A DNA stretch of 64,000 nt from Larus michahellis (lineage: Eukaryota > Chordata > Aves > Charadriiformes > Laridae): contig NC_133917.1 of the NCBI RefSeq assembly GCF_964199755.1, positions 5,461,967-5,525,966 of the forward strand, read 5' to 3'. Made by a program: the position numbers and the translations under genes. The notes under the pieces were generated by a model. That model did not search any database. It was not told the origin of the DNA and was given only the letters and a program-made list of their open reading frames with translations. The first letter of the stretch is position 1, and each line of letters opens with the position of its first letter. This document shows positions 1 to 10,700 of the stretch, piece by piece.

Positions 1-3000
1 CCTCCAGAACCATACCCAGCACTGCCAGAACTGCAGATATGACCACAGCTCGATCCCCAAGCTCCAGAGAGAGAACTTCCTCCTCCGCCAGAGATGGAGC
101 CTCTCCTGCCAGAGCTGCTGCCACCGCTAGAGCTCAGCCCACCACTTTGGGGGCTGCATCTGCCACTGCCTGAGCTGGATCCTCCTCCATAGCTATGGCC
201 ACCTCCAGAGATGGAGCCTCCACTGCCTGAGCTTCCTCCTCCTCCATACCCTGAGCCTCCAGAACAGATAGACCCACTATTGCCAGAGCCACCTCCTCCT
301 CCTCCTCCACCACCAGAGATGGAGCCTCTCCTGCCAGAGCCAGATCCTCCCCCATAGCTGTGGACACCTCCAGACATGGAGCCTCCACTGCCAGAGCTTC
401 CTCCTCCTCCATAGCCTGAGCCTCCTCCACCACAGATGGACCCACCACTGCCAGAGCTGGATCCTCCCCCATAGCTGTGGCCACCTCCAGACATGGAGCC
501 TCCACTGCCTGAGCTTTCGCCTCCTCCATAGCCTGAGCCTCCTCCACCACAGATGGACCCACCACTGCCAGAGCTACCTCCTCCTCCACCAGAGATGGAA
601 CCTCTCCTGCCTGAGCTGGATCCTCCTCCATAGCTGTGGCCACCTCCAGACATGGAGCCTCCACTGCCAGAGCTTCCTCCTCCTCCATAGCCTGACCCTC
701 CTCCACCACAAACAGACCCACCACTGCCAGAGCTACCTCCTCCTCCACCAGAGATGGAACCTCTCCTGCCTGAGCTGGACCCTCCTCCATAGCTGTGGCC
801 ACCTCCAGACATGGAGCCTCCACTGCCTGAGCTTCCTCCTCCTCCATAGCCTGAGCCTCCTCCACCACAGATGGACACACCACTGCCAGAGCCACCTCCT
901 CCTCCACCACCAGAAATGGAGCCGCTCCTGCCAGAGCTGCTGCCACCACCAGAGCTCAGCCCACCACTGTGGGGGCTGCATCTGCCACTGCCCGAGCTGG
1001 ATCCTCCTCCATAGCTGTGGCCACCTCCAGAGATGGAGCCTCCACTGCCTGAGCTTCCTCCTCCTCCATAGCCTGAGCCTTCTCCACCACAAATGGACCC
1101 ACCACTGACAGAGCCACCTCCTCCTCCTCCACCGCCAGAGATGGAGCCCCTCCTACCAGAGCTGGATCCTCCTCCATAGCTGTGGCCACCTCCAGACATG
1201 GAGCCTCCACTGCCTGAGCTTCCTCCTCCACCATAGCCTGAGCCTCCTCCACCACAGATGGACCCACTACTGCCAGAGCCACGTCCTCCTCCTCCACCAC
1301 CAGAGATGGAGCCTCTCCTGCCTGAGCTGGATCCTCCTCCATAGCAGTGGCCACCACCAGACATGGAGCCTCCACTGCCTGAGCTTCCTCCTCCTCCATA
1401 GCCTGAGCCTCCTCCACCACAGATGGACCCACCACTGCCAGAGCTGGATCCTCCCCCATAGCTGTGGCCACCTCCAGACATGGAGCCTCCACTGCCTGAG
1501 CTTCCTCCTCCTCCATAGCCTGAGCCTCCTCCACCACAGATGGACCCACCACTGCCAGAGCCACCTCCTCCTCCACCACCAGAGATGGAGCCTCTCCTGC
1601 CAGAGCTGCTGCCACCACCAGAGCTCAGCCCACCGCTGTGGGGGCTGCATCTGCCACTGCCTGAGCTGGATCCTCCTCCATAGCAGTGGCCACCTCCAGA
1701 CATGGAGCCTCCACTGCCTGAGCTTCCGCCTCCTCCATAGCCTGAGCCTCCTCCACCACAGATGGACCCACCGCTGCCAGAGCCACCTCCTCCTCCTCCA
1801 CCACCAGAGATGGAGCCTCTCCTGCCTGAGCTGGATCCTCCTCCATAGCTGTGGCCACCTCCAGACATGGAGCCTCCACTGCCACAGCTTCCTCCTCCGC
1901 CATAGCTTGAGCCTCCACCACAGATGGACCCACCACTGCCAGAGGTACCTTCTCCTCCACCAGAGATGGAACCTCTCCTGCCCGAGCTGGATCCTCCTCC
2001 ATAGCTGTGGCCACCTCCAGACATGGAGCCTCCACTGCCAGAGCTTCCGCCTCCTCCATAGCCTGAGCCTCCTCCACCACAGATGGACCCACCACTGCCA
2101 GAGCCACCTCCTCCTCCACCACCAGAGATGGAGCCTCTCCTGCCAGAGCTGCGGCCACCACCAGAGCTCAGCCCACCGCTGTGGGGGCTGCATCTGCCAC
2201 TGCCTGAGCTGGATCCTCCTCCATAGCAGTGGCCACCTCCAGACATGGAGCCTCCACTGCCAGAGCTTCCGCCTCCTCCATAGCCTGAGCCTCCTCCACC
2301 ACAGATGGACCCACCGCTGCCAGAGCCACCTCCTCCTCCTCCACCACCAGAGATGGAGCCTCTCCTGCCTGAGCTGGATCCTCCTCCATAGCTGTGGCCA
2401 CCTCCAGACATTGAGCCTCCACTGCCTGAGCTTCCTCCTCCTCCATAGCCTGAGCCTCCTCCACCACAGATGGACCCACCACTGCCGGAGCCACCTCCTC
2501 CTCCACCACCAGACATGGAGCCTCTCCTGCCAGAGCTGGTGCCACCTCCAGAGCTCAGCCCGCCACTGTGGGGGCTGCATCTGCCACTGCCTGAGCTGGA
2601 TCCTCCTCCATAGCTGTGGCCACCTCCAGACATGGAGCCTCCACTGCCAGAGCTTCCTCCTCCTCCATAGCCTGAGCCTCCTCCACCACAGATGGACCCA
2701 CCACTGCCCGAGCTGGATCCGCCCCCATAGCTATGGCCACCTCCAGACATGGAGCCTCCACTGCCAGAGCTTCCTCCTCCTCCATAGCCTGAGCCTCCTC
2801 CACCACAGATGGACCCACTACTGCCAGAGCTGGATCCTCCTCCTCCACCACCAGAGATGGAACCTCTCCTGCCCGAGCTGGATCCTCCTCCACAGCTCTG
2901 GCCACCTCCAGAGATGGAGCCTCCACTGCTAGAGCTTCCGCCTCCTCCATAGCCTGAGCCTCCTCCACCACAGATGGACCCACTACTGCCAGAGCCACCT

Positions 3001-6000
3001 CCTCCCCCTCCACCACCAGAGATGGAGCCTCTCCTGCCTGAGCTGGATCCTCCTCCATAGCTGTGGCCACCTCCAGACATGGAGCCTCCACTGCCAGAGC
3101 TTCCTCCTCCTCCATAGCCTGACCCTCCTCCACCACAGATGGACCCACCACTGCCAGAGCCACCTCCTCCTCCACCACCAGAGATGGAGCCTCTCCTGCC
3201 AGAGCTGCTGCCACCACCAGAGCTCAGCCCACCACTGTGGGGGCTGCATCTGCCACTGCCTGAGCTGGATCCTCCTCCATAGCAGTGGCCACCTCCAGAC
3301 ATGGAGCCTCCACTGCCTGAGCTTCCGCCTCCTCCATAGCCTGAGCCTCCTCCACCACAGATGGACCCACCACTGCCAGAGCCACCTCCTCCTCCTCCAC
3401 CAGAGATGGAGCCTCTCCTGCCTGAGCTGGATCCTCCTCCATAACTGTGGCCACCTCCAGACATGGAGCCTCCACTGCCACAGCTTCCTCCTCCGCCATA
3501 GCTTGAGCCTCCACCACAGATGGACCCACCACTGCCAGAGGTACCTTCTCCTCCACCAGAGATGGAACCTCTCCTGCCCGAGCTGGATCCTCCTCCATAG
3601 CTGTGGCCACCTCCAGAGATGGAGCCTCCACTGCCAGAGCTTCCGCCTCCTCCATAGCCTGAGCCTCCTCCACCACAGATGGACCCACCACTGCCAGAGC
3701 CACCTCCTCCTCCACCACCAGAGATGGAGCCTCTCCTGCCAGAGCTGCTGCCACCACCAGAGCTCAGCCCACCGCTGTGGGGGCTGCATCTGCCACTGCC
3801 TGAGCTGGATCCTCCTCCATAGCAGTGGCCACCTCCAGACATGGAGCCTCCACTGCCAGAGCTTCCGCCTCCTCCATAGCCTGAGCCTCCTCCACCACAG
3901 ATGGACCCACCGCTGCCAGAGCCACCTCCTCCTCCTCCACCACCAGAGATGGAGCCTCTCCTGCCTGAGCTGGATCCTCCTCCACAGCTGTGGCCACCTC
4001 CAGACATTGAGCCTCCACTGCCTGAGCTTCCTCCTCCTCCATAGCCTGAGCCTCCTCCACCACAGATGGACCCACCACTGCAGGAGCCACCTCCTCCTCC
4101 ACCACCAGACATGGAGCCTCTCCTGCCAGAGCTGGTGCCACCTCCAGAGCTCAGCCCGCCACTGTGGGGGCTGCATCTGCCACTGCCTGAGCTGGATCCT
4201 CCTCCATAGCTGTGGCCACCTCCAGACATGGAGCCTCCACTGCCAGAGCTTCCTCCTCCTCCATAGCCTGAGCCTCCTCCACCACAGATGGACCCACCAC
4301 TGCCCGAGCTGGATCCGCCCCCATAGCTATGGCCACCTCCAGACATGGAGCCTCCACTGCCAGAGCTTCCTCCTCCTCCATAGCCTGAGCCTCCTCCACC
4401 ACAGATGGACCCACTACTGCCAGAGCTGGATCCTCCTCCTCCACCACCAGAGATGGAACCTCTCCTGCCCGAGCTGGATCCTCCTCCACAGCTCTGGCCA
4501 CCTCCAGAGATGGAGCCTCCACTGCTAGAGCTTCCGCCTCCTCCATAGCCTGAGCCTCCTCCACCACAGATGGACCCACTACTGCCAGAGCCACCTCCTC
4601 CCCCTCCACCACCAGAGATGGAGCCTCTCCTGCCTGAGCTGGATCCTCCTCCATAGCTGTGGCCAGCTCCAGAGATGGAGCCTCCACTGCCAGAGCTTCC
4701 TCCTCCTCCATACCCTGAGCCTCCTCCACCACAAATGGACCCACTACTGCCAGAGCTGGATCCTCCTCCTCCACCACCAGAGATGGAACCTCTCCTGCCT
4801 GAGCTGGACCCTCCTCCACAGCTCTGGCCACCTCCAGAGATGGAGCCTCCACTGCCAGAGCTTCCTCCTCCTCCATAGCCTGAGCCTCCTCCACCACAGA
4901 TGGACCCACCACTGCCAGAGCCACCTCCTCCTCCTCCACCACCAGAGATGGAGCCTCTCCTGCCAGAGCTGTACCCTCCTCCACAGCTTTTGCCACCTCC
5001 AGAGATGGAGCCTCCACTGCCAGAGCTTCCTCCTCCTCCATAGGCTGAGCCTCCTCCACCACAGATGGACCCACCACTGCCTGAGCTGGATCCTCCTCCA
5101 TAGCTGTGGCCACCTCCAGACATGGAGCCTCCACTGCCACAGCTTCCTCCTCCTCCATAGCCTGAGCCTCCTCCACCACAAATGGACCCACTACTGCCAG
5201 AGCTGGATCCTCCTCCTCCACCACCAGAGATGGAGCCTCTTCTGCCTGAGCTGGACCCTCCTCCACAGCTTTTGCCACCTCCAGACATGGAGCCTCCACT
5301 GCCAGAGCTTCCTCCTCCTCCATAGCCTGAGCCTCCTCCACCACAGATGGACCCACCACTGCCAGAGCTACCTCCTCCTCCACCACCAGAGATGGAGCCT
5401 CTCCTGCCTGAGCTGGACCCTCCTCCACAGCTTTTGCCACCTCCAGACATGGAGCCTCCACTGCCTGAGCCTCCTCCTCCTCCGCATATGGAGCCACATC
5501 CTGAGCTTACCCCTCCTTTTCCTGAGCTTCCTCCTCCTCCTCCACAGGTGGAGCCTGCGCTGCCTGAGCTGGACCCCCATCCACCAGAGCTTTTGCCCCC
5601 TCCAGCAATGGAGCCTCCACTGCCAGAGCTTCCTCCTCCTCCGTACCCTGAGCCTCCACTACAGATGGACCCACCGCTGCCAGAGCTCGATCCGCCCCCA
5701 TAGCTGTGGCCACCTCCAGACATGGAGCCTCCACTGCCAGAGCTTCCTCCTCCTCCATAGCCTGAGCCTCCTCCACCACAGATGGACCCACCACTGCCTG
5801 AGCTGGATCCTCCCCCATAGCTGTGGCCACCTCCAGACATGGAGCCTCCACTGCCACAGCTTCCTCCTCCTCCATACCCTGAGCCTCCTCCACCACAAAT
5901 GGACCCACTACTGCCAGAGCTGGATCCTCCTCCTCCACCACTAGAGATGGAGCCTCTTCTGCCTGAGCTGGACCCTCCTCCACAGCTTTTGCCACCTCCA

Positions 6001-7795
6001 GTCATGGAGCCTCCACTGCCAGAGCTTCCGCCTCCTCCATAGCCTGAGCCTCCTCCACCACAGATGGACCCACCACTGCCAGAGCTACCTCCTCCTCCAC
6101 CACCAGAGATGGAGCCTCTCCTGCCTGAGCTGGACCCTCCTCCACAGCTTTTGCCACCTCCAGACATGGAGCCTCCACTGCCTGAGCCTCCTCCTCCTCC
6201 GCATATGGAGCCACATCCTGAGCTTACCCCTCCTTTACCTGAGCTTCCTCCTCCTCCTCCACAGGTGGAGCCTGCGCTGCCTGAGCTGGACCCCCATCCA
6301 CCAGAGCTTTTGCCCCCTCCAGCAATGGAGCCTCCACTGCCAGAGCTTCCTCCTCCTCCGTACCCTGAGCCTCCACTACAGATGGACCCACCGCTGCCAG
6401 AGCTCGATCCGCCCCCATAGCTGTGGCCACCTCCAGACATGGAGCCTCCACTGCCAGAGCTTCCTCCTCCTCCATAGCCTGAGCCTCCTCCACCACAGAT
6501 GGACCCACCACTGCCAGAGCTACCTCCTCCTCCACCAGAGATGGAGCCTCTCCTGCCTGAGCTGGACCCTCCTCCACAGCTTTTGCCACCTCCAGTCATG
6601 GAGCCTCCACTGCCAGAGCTTCCGCCTCCTCCATAGCCTGAGCCTCCTCCACCACAGATGGACCCACCACTGCCAGAGCTACCTCCTCCTCCACCACCAG
6701 AGATGGAGCCTCTCCTGCCTGAGCTGGACCCTCCTCCACAGCTTTTGCCACCTCCAGACATGGAGCCTCCACTGCCTGAGCCTCCTCCTCCTCCGCATAT
6801 GGAGCCACATCCTGAGCTTACCCCTCCTTTACCTGAGCTTCCTCCTCCTCCTCCACAGGTGGAGCCTGCGCTGCCTGAGCTGGACCCCCATCCACCAGAG
6901 CTTTTGCCCCCTCCAGCAATGGAGCCTCCACTGCCAGAGCTTCCTCCTCCTCCGTACCCTGAGCCTCCACTACAGATGGACCCACCGCTGCCAGAGCTCG
7001 ATCCGCCCCCATAGCTGTGGCCACCTCCAGACATGGAGCCTCCACTGCCAGAGCTTCCTCCTCCTCCATAGCCTGAGCCTCCTCCACCACAGATGGACCC
7101 ACCACTGCCTGAGCTGGATCCTCCCCCATAGCTGTGGCCACCTCCAGACATGGAGCCTCCACTGCCTGAGCCTCCTCCTCCTCCGCATATGGAGCCACAT
7201 CCTGAGCTTACCCCTCCTTTACCTGAGCTTCCTCCTCCTCCTCCACAGGTGGATCCTGCGCTGCCTGAGCTGGACCCCCATCCACCAGAGCTTTTGCCCC
7301 CTCCAGCAATGGAGCCTCCACTGCCAGAGCTTCCTCCTCCTCCGTACCCTGAGCCTCCACTACAGATGGACCCACCGCTGCCAGAGCTCAGTCCTCCATG
7401 TCCATAGTTTCCTCCTGTTCCACCTGCAGAGATGGACCCTTTCCTGCCTGAGCTGCTGCCAGAGCTCAGCCCTCCACTGTGGTGACTACATCTGCCACTG
7501 CCAGACCTTGATCCCCATCCCTGAGAGCTTTGGCCACCTCCAGATATGGAGCCTTTACTTCCCGAGCTTCCTCCACCTCCGTATCCTGAGCCACCTCCTC
7601 CTCCACAGATAGACCCACCACTGCCCGAGCTCGATCCCCATCCTCCAGTGCTTTTCCCTTTTCCTTCTCCAGAGATCGACCCTTTCGTTCTGTTCTTGCT
7701 GACACCTCCAGAGCTTAACCCCGCCTTTACGCCTTTCAAGCCTCCAGGTCCTACTCCAAAGATTCCAGTAGCAGTTGCATTGTGGTCAATGACAC
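1..7795 (-). repeat. Exon 9 of gene A: nested in-frame coding repeats of the tail
   Basis: After about 30 non-repeated residues (from [12 protein letters not shown]), the exon is a mosaic of four recurring modules: [41 protein letters not shown] and [18 protein letters not shown]. The reading phase is the same at every landmark I checked (93, 2022, 3021, 4509, 5121, 6003, 7674), so all length changes are multiples of three. The RCSP module (gtggggg landmark) lies at 147, 969, 1638, 2181, 2568, 3237, 3777 and 4164. The spacings 669/543/387 and then 669/540/387 reveal two adjacent super-repeats of 1,599 and 1,596 bp. Near 5.4-7.2 kb a second family (gcatat landmark at 5484, 6201, 6795, 7185) shows steps of 717, 594 and 390 bp. 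Composition is dominated by Gly and Ser with regular Cys and Tyr, resembling loricrin and K1/K10 tail loops. The stop codon is not in the window. Confidence 0.9.
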
Positions 7796-10700
7796 CTGCA
7801 AGAAATGGAAATTATGTCCACCTTATTCTTTTTATCCCAAAGATTCTAAGCACAGCTACGGTAAGTACTTATATATGGTTATCATTGTCCCTACTCTAGC
7901 GGTCATAGTGATATCTTTGAAAAGGGGCAACAATCGTTAGCAGAAGTACATATGAAACGTTTTCTCATGTGGATCTGGCTCTATTAGCTTATCTTTAACA
8001 TGATTTATGACTTACTCCGTACGTGAACGCTCAGTGCAGCCCTTCCTGAAAGGCCAGGAGGTTTCTCTCTGCTTTAGCTGGCCTCCTATATCCACAATTT
8101 TTAGGATTCAATTAGATATTTTTTTTTCCCTTCAATTCTGACATGCGCCACATAGACCTATAGAATAATTGAGGTGTTCCCCACTTCCTACAAATTTGGT
8201 TGAAATTAGCCAAGAAGTTCCTGAGTCAGTAGCTCAGTGGTGACATATTGATCTGTATCCATGTGTATTGACACACGTACACTCACAAGGGACTACCTTT
8301 TGCTTTACTTCCCCAGGAAAGTGAGACAGGAACTAAGAGGGGTTTTTCTGACGGTAGGCGTTAAATACCACGGACAAAAAAACGACAACAGTACTCTTAA
8401 AGCAAAGCCTTGAGATACTTACAGATTGTGGCCGGGGAGCCTTCCTGTATCCTGTGAAGGAAAAGTGACATTGAGATAATGCACCCAATAAAAGCAAAAG
8501 TCAGACTAGGCTCTATCGCTAAGTCAAAGAAAGAGGTCACCCCTTCCAGGCAGCAACTCATCCCGGAGGTCTAAGTGATAGATCGAAGAATGGGACACTC
8601 TGCTTTGTACAGGTCCTTCTACCCAGGATGAATAGTTTGTCCCTACCTGTTCTCCTCCTCCTCGAGGAGCGATCTATACATGGCAATTTCAATATCCAGG
8701 GCCAGTTTCACGTTCAGGAGCTCCTGATAATCATGAAGAAGGCGAGTCAGATCATCTTTGGCCTCCTGCAGGGCATTTTCCAACTCCTGAAGCTTTTGCT
8801 GGCCGTCTTTGATGGCAGAGCTCCCACGCTGCTCAGCATCCTTAATGGTTTCTTGGAGGCTGGCATTCTGCAGAGGGCACAAACAGAATGTGTCCACTTC
8901 CCTTCTACGGGACCAGGGTGGCCAAACCCTTCTGGCAGTCCTTGGAAATTAAAAGACCTACCTCAATGACAAAACTCAGAAGATACATTAGACTGGCTAA
9001 ATTAACCCAAATTAAATCCCAATGTAGACAGCCAAAATCTAGATCTGCCTCATTTTGAAGAGAAAACATCGTCTCTAGGTTTGCCTCCAAAGGACAGCCG
9101 ACATTAAACTGCACGAGTCCCCACGTAAAAGTGACTTAAATAGTTTAGTCACATTGTAAAGTATCAGCTTTACCTTTTTTCTTGCAATTTCAATTTCTGG
9201 TTGTAGTCTTTGGATCTGCCTGATGAGTTCCTGGATTTCCTGGTAACTGCCCCTCAGTTGCTCACGTTGATTTACCCACATGTTCTGAAGGTCCTGGTAC
9301 TGATGTGCGGAGAAGAGAACAGATATTTTTGGTTTCTGTTCCACTGAGCAGACAGACTTGCCTCCCTGTCTTGTTGGTGTCTACTCACCCTGCCCTGATA
9401 CATGGCATCTACTTCAGCTTTGCTTCTCTGAGCAATTGTCTCATACTCCTGCCTGACTTCTTCAATGATGCCATCCATGTTCAGTTCTCTGCGGTTGTCC
9501 ATGGACAGAATGACACTGGTGTTGCCAATTACTGTTTGCAGCTGGGACAGTTCCTGCAAGGAAAACAAGATTTTGGATTTTAACAGTCCATGTGAGCAGT
9601 CCAGGTCGTGTTATGAGGAAAGAAATGGCACCTTCTGGCCAGTTACCCCCTGGAATTTCCCTACCTGCATCCCCCAGGTCCTATTGTGCCACCACCAGTA
9701 TTAATTTTCAAGTGTCTCTTCCAGCCTTCGTGACACACCGGGCCCCCTTTTCACCCATGGATGAAAAAGGACTTTGTAAGATCAAAGGCCAAGGATGATC
9801 TACTCTCCACACCAAAAAATCCTGTTCAGGCAAAATTTTTGGGAACCTCCAAAACATACATGTCCTTCAAGACACAAGGGTGAGTTTTTAATCTGAGAAG
9901 CATACTCACAGCTTCATGTAAGCACCTGAGGAACTCAAGCTCCTGCTTCAGTATTTCCACCCGAACATCAAACTCCATTTTTCCCATGTAGGCACTGTCC
10001 AGTTCCTGTAAAAAAAAAAAAAAAAAACAAAACATAAGCATATTTGTAGTTCTTTGATGGCAAACTCTCCACTGAAGTACAATTCTTGTGAGACTTGGCA
10101 CGTTTTTTTAAAACCTTCTTTCCTGGGGTGAAATAATGGCCCACGAATCTCAGATTTCATTTGAAAAGCAATTGGAACAAAGGGAAAGGTTTTGACTCTT
10201 AGAAGAAAAGAATGGCTTGGAAATAAGCAAAACAGCTGTGGCAAAATGTAGAAGCGTAGATTTCATTAATTCTTCTAATAAAAAGTTGTCTAAATTTTCT
10301 ATTCTGCTATCTAGGCCATCTATAGACATTATTTAACCCCTAAGAATGATGTCTCAGCTAGGTTCTGATTGACTAAAGACCAGCACTTTTTAGATACTCA
10401 TCTTACAAAGGACCTAGAGGCAATAATTTCTCTCCAGTCCTGCAGTAAAAAGCTCAGGTTTTCAATGCATCAGTTAGAGAAAGTTAAGCAAAGACCTTGC
10501 CTTTGGAAACCTCAGCAACCATCCAGTTGTTGCTTTATTTCTGAGTCTTTGCATTAGCTCAGTGTCTTGGATTACTTCACCTTTTTAAGCTCCACAAACT
10601 CCTCTTCCTTAGATGCGCGCTTGTTGATCTCGTCCTCGAATCTGTTGCAGCAGAGAAAAGAGATAGGTACCTCATGGCCTGTCTGTCTTTTCCAGTCAAG

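Noticed and set aside
733-5181. Long Trp/Arg-rich and Glu/Ala/Val-rich frames on the minus strand in the tail exon
   Set aside because: They are other-frame readings of the Gly/Ser repeats, are broken at several points, and do not connect to any keratin exon.
4675-7407. Pro-rich plus-strand frames ([12 protein letters not shown] type)
   Set aside because: Antisense images of the Gly-rich repeats; no promoter, splice context or start signal.
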